Source: CAZGAQ01 sp964523405
GTDB lineage: Bacteria; Planctomycetota; Phycisphaerae; UBA1845; Fen-1342
DNA length: 64,000 bases
NCBI GenBank assembly: GCA_964523405.1
Contig: CAZGAQ010000001.1
Coordinates: 186,001 to 250,000 of the forward strand
Direction: 5' to 3'
Part shown: piece after piece, positions 49,813-58,326 of the stretch
Numbering within the stretch: the first letter of the stretch is position 1
Layout of the letters: every line of letters begins with the position of its first letter
Position numbers and translations under genes: made by a program
The notes under the pieces: model-generated
What the model saw: only the letters and a program-made list of their open reading frames with translations
Told to the model about the DNA's origin: nothing
Databases searched by the model: none

Positions 49813-50379
49813 ATGTCGGACGAAGGCGGGCCATATGTATCGCGTGGCGGAGCGAAGTTGGCGCATGCGCTAGCCGCGTTCGGTGTCGACGTAAACGGGG
49901 CGGTCTGCACGGACCTCGGCAGCCACGTCGGCGGTTTCGTGGACTGTCTGCTCCAGCATGGCGCCGCCCGCGTCTATGCCGTCGAGCCCGGCTACGGTGT
50001 GCTCGACTACCGCCTCCGTAAGGACGCCCGCGTCGTCGTCTGTGAACGCACGAATGCGCTACGCTACATCGCTCCGGAGCCCTGCGACCTCGTCACCGTC
50101 GACGTCGGTTGGACGCGGCAGCGCCTCGCGCTGCCAGCCGCCTGGCGCTGCCTCAAGCCCGGCGGACAGGTCATCACGCTCATCAAGCCGCACTACGAAG
50201 CCCCGCGGGAGGTGCTCAACCACGGCGTCGTGCCGCCCAACTGCCTGGCCGACGTACTCGCCCAGTGCCGCCAGGACGTTACGACTGCGGGTTGGACGAT
50301 CGCCGGCGAGACCGAGAGCCCCATCCAGGGCCACGGCGGCAACACCGAGTACCTCTGGCTCCTCCGCCCCGGATCGTAG
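49813..50379 (+). CDS. TlyA/FtsJ-like rRNA methyltransferase domain protein lacking the S4 domain
   Basis: A 188-residue SAM-dependent methyltransferase. YVSRGGAKLAHALAAFGVDV and the following CTDLGSHVGGFVDCLLQHGA match the post-S4 part of TlyA (2'-O-methylation of rRNA), with motif I glycine-rich loop and the FtsJ-type K-D-K-E residues in AKLAHAL, LVTVDVGW, LIKPHYEAP and GGNTEYLWL. The S4 RNA-binding domain that normally precedes this in TlyA is absent, and the upstream DNA does not encode it. I start at ATG 49813 (MSDEGGPYVS); a GTG 14 codons upstream is possible. The substrate may be rRNA, but missing S4 leaves this open. Confidence 0.8.
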   Translation: MSDEGGPYVSRGGAKLAHALAAFGVDVNGAVCTDLGSHVGGFVDCLLQHGAARVYAVEPGYGVLDYRLRKDARVVVCERTNALRYIAPEPCDLVTVDVGWTRQRLALPAAWRCLKPGGQVITLIKPHYEAPREVLNHGVVPPNCLADVLAQCRQDVTTAGWTIAGETESPIQGHGGNTEYLWLLRPGS

Positions 50380-50406
50380 CGTCCGCGCCGCGGACCACCG
50401 CGCTCA

Positions 50407-51672
50407 CTACTCTCCCTCACGCTCCAGCCTGATCCGACAGCCCAGCGCCGCCTTCGCGCGCGCGGCCGCCACGCTCTTGCAGATGTCCTCGCCGGTGTTG
50501 CGCCACTCGCCGTCTTCCAGGACGAGCGACCGCAGATCGATGCTGCCGCGCGGCCCTGGAAATCGACTGATCACGGCGGCACACTTCCCGCCGTAAATGC
50601 GCACCTCCAAGATCTCCGTATCCAGCCACTCCTTGCGCTGGCTCTCCCGCACCGGATACTGCGTGCGGTCATCGTCGGGCATTGCCGCCCGCAGAGACTG
50701 GGCACTGACGCGCCGCCAGGCCGCGTTCGTCCCCACGAGCATGGCGCGGTTTGTGATCGTGACGAAGGCCATCTCTGGCGTGGAGTAATCCTCCTCGTCC
50801 GGGTAATCACCCACCCGCCGATTCACGGCGTAGACTTCGGCTCCGTCGGTGGACTCCCCTTCGGGGGCGTCCGCGGATGCGTCTACCGGGGCTGTGTTGG
50901 ACGCGGGGGCCGTGTGGACCTTGTAACCGTCCGGCGGTGTCAGCGCGAGCAAGGCCGGGTCGATCGGCACGCCGAAGCGAATGTCCGACGCAATGACGCG
51001 GGCCTTCGTCAAATCCTCAATCTGCACCGGCAAGCCCGTGGCCGGGTCCACCCAGACCAAGTACTGCTCCAGCATCGTCCCCTCGGACGCCGGAATCGGC
51101 GCCGTGGTTTCGTAGCCGACGCACATCCGCCCGCCAAAGCGGCGCTCGCCCACCCGCGCCGCGCCCGGCTGCTTTCCCATGTCGGTGAGCCATCCGTACA
51201 CGTCGTACGCGAACCCCTCCGTCGGCGTCTCGAACGTCACGGTGCCGTCCTGCGGCCGCACGCGCATGCACCGTCCGGCGGCGCGGTCAGCCACGATATA
51301 TCCGCCGCTGGTGAATTCCATCCGCTGCAGATTCGGCTTCTGCACCAGCACCTGCGCCGTGCCCCAATGCTCGTGGAGCACGTACGTTGCGGTCCCGGCT
51401 TGCAGCGCCCGCGTGACGACCTCTGCGAACGCCGGTGCCTCCAGGCCGCGCCCGGCCGCATGCAGGCCCCACCCCGCCAGTACAAGCACACCGGCTGCCG
51501 CAATTCCGCCCGCACTGAGCCAGACGCGCCGGTGTCGCGCTGGCCGCCGCACCGCATCTCCCTCGGCCGCCAGCGCCACCCGATCCTGCGTGCGCGCCAG
51601 CAATTCCGTCGTTGGTCCGTCCCCGGTCGGGCTCTTGAGCGTATTCATAAGTTCCTCGATTTGTTTATCCAT
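50407..51672 (-). CDS. Membrane-anchored LolA-like protein coupled to an ECF sigma factor (probable anti-sigma)
   Basis: A 421-residue protein: a 45-residue cytoplasmic N terminus (MDKQIEELMNTLKSPTGDGP), a transmembrane helix (GGIAAAGVLVLAGWGLHAAG) and a large outer domain whose sequence (YVLHEHWGTAQVLVQKPNLQ, RMEFTSGGYIVADRAAGRCM, YLVWVDPATGLPVQIEDL) resembles LolA-like/outer-membrane-lipoprotein-sorting folds. It ends in a distinct domain that reads VLEDGEWRNTGEDICKS. Its ATG lies inside the 3' end of the sigma-factor gene (ATGGATAA, 8-base overlap), the usual arrangement for a sigma/anti-sigma pair. The outer domain would sense an envelope or lipoprotein-related signal. No classical zinc anti-sigma motif is visible. 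Confidence 0.7.
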   Translation of the reverse strand: MDKQIEELMNTLKSPTGDGPTTELLARTQDRVALAAEGDAVRRPARHRRVWLSAGGIAAAGVLVLAGWGLHAAGRGLEAPAFAEVVTRALQAGTATYVLHEHWGTAQVLVQKPNLQRMEFTSGGYIVADRAAGRCMRVRPQDGTVTFETPTEGFAYDVYGWLTDMGKQPGAARVGERRFGGRMCVGYETTAPIPASEGTMLEQYLVWVDPATGLPVQIEDLTKARVIASDIRFGVPIDPALLALTPPDGYKVHTAPASNTAPVDASADAPEGESTDGAEVYAVNRRVGDYPDEEDYSTPEMAFVTITNRAMLVGTNAAWRRVSAQSLRAAMPDDDRTQYPVRESQRKEWLDTEILEVRIYGGKCAAVISRFPGPRGSIDLRSLVLEDGEWRNTGEDICKSVAAARAKAALGCRIRLEREGE

Positions 51673-52234
51673 GGCGGAGTCCTCCGCCCCGGTGCCGTGG
51701 TTCTTCGCCTTCCAGCCAGGTTTGCAGACGCCGGTGGGCCTTGTGCAAGAGCACGGCCACCGCGCCCGCCCGCAATCCCAGCACGTCCGCGACTTCGGCG
51801 TTCGACAACTCGGACAGGTGCCGTAGGCAGACCACCTCGGCCTCACGCGGCGGCAACCGGGCGATCAGCGCCCGTGCCTGCGCCTGCAATTCTCCGGCCA
51901 CGAGCTGCTCCAGCGGCCCCGTCTGCGGACGCGGGTCGAGGGCCGTCGCCTTGCCGTTCATCCGCTGTGCCAGCCGGCTGCGGCGCCGCAGCCGATCAAT
52001 CGCCCGAGCCGTCGCCAAACAGCGCAACGTTGCCGGCCAGTTCTCCACGCGCCTTCGCTGTGCCAGTTGTAGGGCCGCTACAAACGTGTCCTGAAAGCAG
52101 TCCGCCGCGTCCGGCGGGTCCAGCAACCGGCGGACCGTGGTCCACACCAGCCCGCTGTGCTGCTCGACAAGTTGATTCCAATCCGTTGGCACGTGCGCGT
52201 CTGTCCTTCCCGAAGGCACGATACTAGTCGCCAC
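51665..52234 (-). CDS. ECF-type RNA polymerase sigma factor
   Basis: A 189-residue ECF factor with region 2 (LVWTTVRRLLDPPDAADCFQ, then DTFVAALQLAQRRRV) and region 4 (IARLPPREAEVVCLRHLSEL, then NAEVADVLGLRAGAVAVLLH). The long GC-rich linker between them is typical of planctomycete ECF groups. The start is uncertain: GTG 52234 (used here) gives a 14-residue tail; GTG 52192 has GGAAGGA upstream, though 11 bases away, and starts closer to the conserved part. It overlaps the LolA-like membrane gene by eight bases and is divergent from the OPT transporter gene. Confidence 0.85.
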   Translation of the reverse strand: MATSIVPSGRTDAHVPTDWNQLVEQHSGLVWTTVRRLLDPPDAADCFQDTFVAALQLAQRRRVENWPATLRCLATARAIDRLRRRSRLAQRMNGKATALDPRPQTGPLEQLVAGELQAQARALIARLPPREAEVVCLRHLSELSNAEVADVLGLRAGAVAVLLHKAHRRLQTWLEGEEPRHRGGGLRHG

Positions 52235-52405
52235 AGCTAGCTACGGATTACCGCGCGGTTTCCGGATTTCTGCAACTGCTCTCTCCGCAATCGGCCCCCG
52301 CGCACGCTTGACCCTCCCGGCCCTTTCCCCGACCATGCCCCGGCGGCGGGACGCCCCCCGCATCGGCCGCTCGACCCCCATAGTGCCGCAACGGCAGGTG
52401 GAAAC

Positions 52406-54328
52406 ATGGCCCTCAAGCAGCTCACGCCCGAACAGGTCCGTACCTGGACCCTCGAACAAAAGGACCGCTGGTGGCTCGAAAACGTCTACCGCGGCGACGA
52501 GCCCCAGTTCACCGCCCGCGCCGTCATCTGCGGCTTCCTGCTCGGCGGACTCCTCTCCTGCACAAACCTGTACGTCGGGGCCAAGACCGGCTGGACCCTC
52601 GGTGTCGGTGTCACCTCCGTGATCCTCGCCTACGTCGTCTTTCAGGTCCTCATCAAGGTCGGTCTCGTTCGCACCTACACCGTCCTCGAAAACAACCTCA
52701 TGCAGTCGATCGCCACCGCGGCCGGCTACATGACGGCGCCACTCCTCACCTCCCTCGCCGCCTACATGATGGTCACCGGCCGCGTCGTGCCGCAGTGGCA
52801 AACGGTCTTGTGGCTCGTGGGCCTCGCTCTCCTGGGCGTGCTCTTCGCCTTCCCCATGAAGCGCCGCTTCATCAACGATGAACAGCACCCGTTCCCCGAA
52901 GGCCGCGCCGCCGGCGTCGTCATGGACGCCCTGCACAGCAAAGAGGGCGGCGCCACGGCTCTGGCGCCGACCCTGCTCGTCGTGTTCGGCGTGATCGCCG
53001 CCGTGCTCAAGTTCATGCAGGCTGAAGCGATCATGAAGAAGCTCAACCTCGCCTGGCTGCACGTCCCCGAATTCCTGGACGGTTGGCTCTACGGTCCCGG
53101 CAGGCCTAATCCCGGCATCATGGGGACCACGTTCAAGGAACTCAGTGTCCGCCCGGAACTTGACCTCGCCATGATCGGTGCCGGCGGCCTGATGGGCATT
53201 CGCACCGGCGTCTCGCTCATGCTCGGGGCTGCCCTGAACTACTTCGTCCTGGCCCCGCTGATGATCGAGTTGGGCGACATCTCCGGCCGCGTGAACGCGG
53301 ACGGCGAGACGATCTACGGCTTCCGCAACATCACCTATTGGGCCCTGTGGGGCGGCGTGGCCATGATGACCGCCGCCTCGCTGTTCGGCTTCTTCTCCAA
53401 GCCCGCCATGCTCCTCAACGCGTTCCGTGGCATCTTCGGCGGCAAGAAGGGCGGCGACGACTTCATGAAGAAGATCGAGCTGCCCATGTCCGTCTTCGTG
53501 CTCGGCATCCCGCTCGTGGGCCTTGGCGTCATGTGGATGGCGCAGAGCTTCTTCGGCGTGCCCTGGTACTGGGCCGCCGTCGCGATCCCGCTGGTCTTCG
53601 TCTTCTGCATGATCGCCGCCAACTCGACCGCCCTGACCTCGATCACGCCGACCGGCGCGATGGGCAAGCTCACCCAACTCACCTTCGCCGCCCTCGCCCG
53701 CGGCGACATCGGCACGAACCTGATGACCGCCGGCATCACCGGCGAGGTTGCCAGCAATTCCTCCAACCTCCTGATGAACATCAAGCCGGGCTACATGCTT
53801 GGCGCCAAGCCCCGCCTGCAAGCCCTCGGCCACTGCGTCGGCGCTATCTCAGGCTCGCTCGCCGCCGTCCTCGTCTTCTACCCGCTGTTCCTCCGCGGCA
53901 ACCCCGACAACCTCATCAGCGAGCAGTTCGCCATGCCCGGCGCTGCGATCTGGAAGGCGGTCGCCGAAATTCTGACCGGCGGCCTCGGCACACTGCCCGC
54001 CTCCGCCATCTGGGCCGCCGGCATCGGCATCCTCGCCGGTATCTTTCTCGAAGTGCTGCGCTTCGTGACCAAGGGCAAATTCCCCATCTCCGGCGTCGGC
54101 TTCAGCCTCGCCTTCGTCATCCAGTTCAACACCTGCCTTGCGATGGCCTTCGGCGCCTTCGTGATCTGGATATTCGAGAAGCTCTACAAGTCGCCCGAGC
54201 ACAAGATGAACAAAATCGTCGTGCAAAATCAGGAACCGATCTGTGCCGGCGTCGTCGCCGGTGCCGCCCTGATGGGCATCGTCGTCATGGTCTACGAGAA
54301 CATCCTGGCCCCGTGGCTCGCCAACTAG
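52406..54328 (+). CDS. OPT-family oligopeptide transporter
   Basis: A 640-residue polytopic transporter of the OPT family (oligopeptides or metal chelates), roughly the length of bacterial members. Typical elements are TARAVICGFLLGGLLSCTNL YVGAKTGW near the N terminus, PFPEGRAAGVVMDALHS, and ITPTGAMGKLTQLTFAALA followed by NLMTAGITGEVASNSSNLLM in the second half. AGGTGG lies 5 bases before ATG 52406. It is followed by a coiled-coil lipoprotein after 25 bp, probably co-transcribed. The gene uses C-ending codons, unlike the RND operon in this window. The substrate is unknown. Confidence 0.92.
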   Translation: MALKQLTPEQVRTWTLEQKDRWWLENVYRGDEPQFTARAVICGFLLGGLLSCTNLYVGAKTGWTLGVGVTSVILAYVVFQVLIKVGLVRTYTVLENNLMQSIATAAGYMTAPLLTSLAAYMMVTGRVVPQWQTVLWLVGLALLGVLFAFPMKRRFINDEQHPFPEGRAAGVVMDALHSKEGGATALAPTLLVVFGVIAAVLKFMQAEAIMKKLNLAWLHVPEFLDGWLYGPGRPNPGIMGTTFKELSVRPELDLAMIGAGGLMGIRTGVSLMLGAALNYFVLAPLMIELGDISGRVNADGETIYGFRNITYWALWGGVAMMTAASLFGFFSKPAMLLNAFRGIFGGKKGGDDFMKKIELPMSVFVLGIPLVGLGVMWMAQSFFGVPWYWAAVAIPLVFVFCMIAANSTALTSITPTGAMGKLTQLTFAALARGDIGTNLMTAGITGEVASNSSNLLMNIKPGYMLGAKPRLQALGHCVGAISGSLAAVLVFYPLFLRGNPDNLISEQFAMPGAAIWKAVAEILTGGLGTLPASAIWAAGIGILAGIFLEVLRFVTKGKFPISGVGFSLAFVIQFNTCLAMAFGAFVIWIFEKLYKSPEHKMNKIVVQNQEPICAGVVAGAALMGIVVMVYENILAPWLAN

Positions 54329-54353
54329 AGGTCGCCCTCAAGGAGAGAACCCA

Positions 54354-55286
54354 ATGCTGCCTCTGCGAAGCATGCTCATCCTCGTCGGCGCCCTGAGCCT
54401 CCTGGCCGGCTGCCGCCCCAACTTGCCCGCCGACCCCGACGCCGTCCTGTACTACTTCCGCTACGCCCGCGTGCAGGGCGAGGTCCGCCGCGTCTGGCCC
54501 GAAGGCCAGCAGTACGTCGACACGGTCCTCAAAGCCGACGCCGTCGTGCAGAAGAGCTGCGCCCCCCTGTGGTCCTGGCAGTGGCCCGAGTCCCTCTGGC
54601 TGCGCGAGGACCCGCGCTGGCAAGACCCGAACGAAATTGCCGCCCAGCTCACCGAACTCGACGAATTGACCGCTGCCAACACGAAACGCGACGAAGCTCT
54701 GACGAAGCTCCAGTCGGCTCTGGAGCAACTCCCGCCCACGCTGGCCCAAGCCACCGGCGGCGTCACGGCCTTCGTGCCACAAGCGAGCGCCGCGCTTGCC
54801 GTCGACGGCGTCGGCCTGGGCCGCGACGTCCGCGACACCGAGGCCCGCCTGACCGCCACCGTGGCCCAGCACCTCGCCGTGTACCGCGCCGCCCAGTCCG
54901 CGACCAGTCAGCCTCAGGCCGCGCCGGCCGCGCCGTTTGATGCGGCCTATGAGGCGCTCGCCGAACACCTCCGCGACAACCGCGCGCAGTTCCTCAGCTA
55001 CGCCGCCGAGCGTCTGGCCGCCACACGCACCGCCCAAGCCGACATCCGCGCCGAGCGCTACCGCGTCTACGGCCGCGTGTTCATCCGCAAGCAAGTCGAG
55101 GCCCAAAGCAAGGCCATCGCCGCCTTGGTCGAACGCCAGCAGGACGCCATCGCGAAGCTGGAGAAGCAGGGCCCCGGTGGGGGGGCTGCCGCTCGCCTGA
55201 CCTTCCTGCGCGAGTACGTGCAGAAACTGACCGCCGCCCGGCAAGACCTCGACAAACGGGTGGCCGAGATTCTGTCCGCCCAGTAA
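54354..55286 (+). CDS. Coiled-coil lipoprotein
   Basis: A 310-residue protein with lipobox ALSLLAGC. The mature part is almost all helix-forming (LTELDELTAANTKRDEALTK, QSKAIAALVERQQDAIAKLE) with heptad-like Leu/Ala spacing and ends KRVAEILSAQ, so it is likely an elongated periplasmic coiled coil. AAGGAG precedes ATG 54354. It follows the OPT transporter after 25 bp and may be its partner or simply an operon neighbour. No family is recognised. Confidence 0.7.
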   Translation: MLPLRSMLILVGALSLLAGCRPNLPADPDAVLYYFRYARVQGEVRRVWPEGQQYVDTVLKADAVVQKSCAPLWSWQWPESLWLREDPRWQDPNEIAAQLTELDELTAANTKRDEALTKLQSALEQLPPTLAQATGGVTAFVPQASAALAVDGVGLGRDVRDTEARLTATVAQHLAVYRAAQSATSQPQAAPAAPFDAAYEALAEHLRDNRAQFLSYAAERLAATRTAQADIRAERYRVYGRVFIRKQVEAQSKAIAALVERQQDAIAKLEKQGPGGGAAARLTFLREYVQKLTAARQDLDKRVAEILSAQ

Positions 55287-55305
55287 CATCCGCACCGCCT
55301 GACGA

Positions 55306-55347
55306 GGCCCGCGATCCGCGACGAAGTCGTGTCGCGCGGCGCGGGCC
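55306..55347. terminator. Two-part hairpin between lipoprotein and GH172 genes
   Basis: GGCCCGCG (55306-55313) pairs with CGCGGGCC (55340-55347), and an inner CGCGAC (55317-55322) with GTCGCG (55331-55336). It ends 18 bases before AAGGAG of the next gene. It has no T-run, so it may attenuate or regulate rather than terminate. Confidence 0.45.
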
Positions 55348-55377
55348 CTTACCCTCTGCCGCTGCAAGGAGATGTCC

Positions 55378-57345
55378 GTGCGCTCATGCTTCCTGCCCCT
55401 CGCGCTGTCCGCCCTGTTGCTGACCACCGCCCGTGCGGCCGAGCCGGTCTCGCTGCGCTCCTTGCTACCCGAACTGACCGACCTGTCGCGGCTCGCGGAA
55501 TACCCCGCCCCGCCGTTCACCTGCAAGCAGTTCTCGAGTTATGACCGCGCGTCCAAGTCCGCCGACGATCCGAATACCTGGTTCGCCAACGGCGATTGCG
55601 GCCAGTACCTGCGCGAAGAGAAGAATGGCGACCGCACCGAGTTCGTCATGATGGACATCGACGGCCCCGGCGCAATCGTCCGCATCTGGTCCGCCAACCC
55701 TGAAGGCACGCTGCGCATCTACGTCGACGGGCAGGCAGCGCCCGTCCTCGAAGCGGACATGAAGGATCTGCTCAGCGGCAAGGCTGCCGGTATCCCCGCG
55801 CCGCTGGCGCACGTTGTCAGCGCCGGCTGGAACTGCTACCTGCCGATTCCGTACGCCAAGCACTGCAAGGTCACCAGCGACAAGGGCGGCTTCTATTACC
55901 ACGTGAACTACCGCACCTATCCCGCCGGTACGCCCGTCGAGTCGTTTGCGAGCGATCAGCTCAAGGAACTCAGCAAGGAGATCGACGCCCAGGTCGCCGC
56001 GCTGAAGAACAAGGAAACGAAGGAATACACGGCCAAGCTGCAGTCTCAGCCCTTGGGCGACGCTCGTGAACTCGTCCCCGGCGCCACGCTCGAACTTGCC
56101 AAGCTGACCGGCCCGAAAGCGATCACCGGCCTGCGCCTGCGCGTCGAAGCCGCCGACCGCCCGCTGGCTCTGCGGCAGACGCTGCTGACCATCACCTGCG
56201 ACGGCGAGACGACCGTCACCGTCCCCTTGGGCGACTTCTTCGGCGCCGGTCCCGGCGTCCACGCGTTCGCCACGCTGCCGACCGGGATCACGCCGGAAGA
56301 CGTGCTGTGGGCGGACTGGTTTATCCCGTTCGCCAAGTCCGCGACCGTGCAGCTCCGTAATTCGGGCGCCGCATCGCTCAAGGTAGCCGTGCTCGTCACC
56401 GACCAGCCCTACACCTGGACGGATCGCTCGCTGCACTTCCACGCCGACTGGCGCGTGCAGCGCGACATCCCCACGCGCCCGTTCCTCGACTGGAACTACC
56501 TGACGGCGCGCGGCCAGGGCGTCTTCGTCGGTGCCGCCTTCTCCATCGCGAATCCGGCCAAGGGTTGGTGGGGCGAGGGTGACGAGAAGATCTACGTTGA
56601 CGGCGAGAAGTTCCCCAGCCATTTCGGCACCGGCACCGAGGACTATTTCGGTTACGCGTGGTGCAATCCGGCCCTGTTCATGCAGGCTTTCCACAGCCAG
56701 CCGCAGTGCGACGGCCCGGGCAACTACGGCCGCACGGCCGTCAACCGCTGGCACCTGCTGGACAAGATTCCCTTCACCAGGGACTTCCGCTTCGACATGG
56801 AGCTATGGCACAGTCACGATCGGCTGCGCGTGACGGAGGCTTCCGTCGTTTCGTACTGGTATGCCCAGCCGGGCGGCACGAGCACGCACGCGGAGCTGAA
56901 AGCGGACGACCTGCGGATCGTGGAGGCGCCGCCCTACGTTGCGCCGCGCGTGAAGGATGCCCTCGAGGGGGAGGAACTACGAATCGTCGAGAAGACCGGG
57001 ATCGTGGCGGCGCAGGACATCGCGGGCTGCAGCAACGACAAGCACCTGTGGTGGCGCGAAGGGCAGGTCGGTGACAAGCTCGTGCTGGCGTTCCCGGCGC
57101 CAGCGGCCGGGTCATTCCACGTGCTGGGGCGGTTCGTGAAAGCAGGCGACTACGCGATCGTACAAGTCTCGATCAACGGTCAGCCGGCGGGCGAGCCACT
57201 GGATTTCTACAACGATGGGGTCATCGCTGCGGACGAGGTCAAGCTGGGTACGTTTCCCCTGAAGGGCGGCGAGAATGAGTTGCGGATCGACATAATCGGA
57301 GCCAACAGCAAGGCACTGAAGACGTACATGTGCGAGCTCGACTAG
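55378..57345 (+). CDS. Exported GH172/DUF2961-family protein
   Basis: A 655-residue secreted protein with signal peptide (MRSCFLPLALSALLLTTARA-AEP). The bulk matches the DUF2961 family, now GH172 (for example difructose-anhydride and arabinofuranose-acting enzymes): FVMMDIDGPGAIVRIWSANP, FGTGTEDYFGYAWCNPALF, FHSQPQCDGPGNYGRTAVNR and DRLRVTEASVVSYWYAQPG. A C-terminal carbohydrate-binding-like sandwich (SFHVLGRFVKAGDYAIVQVS) ends the protein. AAGGAG is 6 bases before GTG 55378, while an ATG at 55372 abuts it directly, so the GTG is the start. Codon use shifts from C- to G-ending near the 3' end. The substrate is not predictable. Confidence 0.88.
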   Translation: MRSCFLPLALSALLLTTARAAEPVSLRSLLPELTDLSRLAEYPAPPFTCKQFSSYDRASKSADDPNTWFANGDCGQYLREEKNGDRTEFVMMDIDGPGAIVRIWSANPEGTLRIYVDGQAAPVLEADMKDLLSGKAAGIPAPLAHVVSAGWNCYLPIPYAKHCKVTSDKGGFYYHVNYRTYPAGTPVESFASDQLKELSKEIDAQVAALKNKETKEYTAKLQSQPLGDARELVPGATLELAKLTGPKAITGLRLRVEAADRPLALRQTLLTITCDGETTVTVPLGDFFGAGPGVHAFATLPTGITPEDVLWADWFIPFAKSATVQLRNSGAASLKVAVLVTDQPYTWTDRSLHFHADWRVQRDIPTRPFLDWNYLTARGQGVFVGAAFSIANPAKGWWGEGDEKIYVDGEKFPSHFGTGTEDYFGYAWCNPALFMQAFHSQPQCDGPGNYGRTAVNRWHLLDKIPFTRDFRFDMELWHSHDRLRVTEASVVSYWYAQPGGTSTHAELKADDLRIVEAPPYVAPRVKDALEGEELRIVEKTGIVAAQDIAGCSNDKHLWWREGQVGDKLVLAFPAPAAGSFHVLGRFVKAGDYAIVQVSINGQPAGEPLDFYNDGVIAADEVKLGTFPLKGGENELRIDIIGANSKALKTYMCELD

Positions 57346-57459
57346 CTGCGGCTGGAGAAGGCGGAGTAGGGCCGGTTCACCCTCACCGCCGCGAGCGGCG
57401 CCGGTCCGATGGTGGTGGGCCGCGCGCCAAGGATGCCGCGATCGGGTATGCTGGTCGCC

Positions 57460-58113
57460 ATGTCACAGACGGAACCGCCCGGCGGCGAAGAGCTGTTCTT
57501 CCTGCCGGCGATCACGAGCTTTCGGATTGAGGTCAGCCGCAAGCTGCTCCACCTGAGCACGTGCCTGATTCCGCTGGTCTACTGGCTCGTCGGTCGGCAG
57601 GATTTGATGCTGGGGCTGCTGGCGGTGAGCGTGGCCATCGCGGTGGCTGTGGAGGTGTTGCGGCACCACCACGCCGGGTTCCAGCGCCATTTTCGCGCTA
57701 CGGTCGGATTCATGGTGCGGGAGCGCGAGTGGGGCCGCGTTTCGGGTGCTACGTATGTCCTGGTGGCTGCGCTGCTGAGTGTCTGGCTGTTTCCCCGGCA
57801 CGTGGCGATCGCCGGCCTGCTGATTCTGAGCATATCGGATTCGGCGGCGTCGCTGGTCGGGCTGAAGTTCGGGCGCAGCCAGTTTCTCGGGAAGAGCTTG
57901 GCAGGGAGCTTCGCATTCTTCGTGACCGCTCTCGGGATCCTGTTCATCGCGCTTCCGGAAGCACGCGGTGTCGCCTTTCTCGCTGCCGCGGTGGCGACGG
58001 TGGCGGAAGCTATTCCCGCACTGCGCTTCGGGAAGCTGGAGCTAAGTGATAATATTCTCATTCCGGTGTGCACCGGGGTGGCGATTCAGGGCTTGCAGGC
58101 GGTGGGTCTCTGA
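57460..58113 (+). CDS. SEC59/DGK1/VTE5-like polyprenol/diacylglycerol kinase family membrane protein
   Basis: A 217-residue protein with about six membrane helices. The signature LISISDSAASLVGLKFGRSQ followed by GKSLAGSFAFFVT matches the CTP-dependent dolichol/diacylglycerol/phytol kinase group, which phosphorylates lipid alcohols in the membrane. EVSRKLLHLSTCLIPLVYWL at the N terminus is also typical. I use ATG 57460; ATGs at 57409 and 57448 are in frame. It is close to the GH172 gene (114 bp) but probably separate. The true substrate is unknown. Confidence 0.75.
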   Translation: MSQTEPPGGEELFFLPAITSFRIEVSRKLLHLSTCLIPLVYWLVGRQDLMLGLLAVSVAIAVAVEVLRHHHAGFQRHFRATVGFMVREREWGRVSGATYVLVAALLSVWLFPRHVAIAGLLILSISDSAASLVGLKFGRSQFLGKSLAGSFAFFVTALGILFIALPEARGVAFLAAAVATVAEAIPALRFGKLELSDNILIPVCTGVAIQGLQAVGL

Positions 58114-58326
58114 GCGCGCTTCGGCAGCGGTAACGCGGAAGCCGGTTGGCTTTTTGCGGTGGAAGCGCAATCGCCGATGCCGAGACCATCTGGGACCTGC
58201 CGATACTTCCTATGATCCCCATGGCGGATGGGCTGGCCCGCAGGATGGTTGCCGCCGCCAGAGAACCCGCACAACGCGGTCTTTCTTCCAGGGAGCGCGC
58301 TGCTCGGCAGCGGCTGGAGGCGACCG

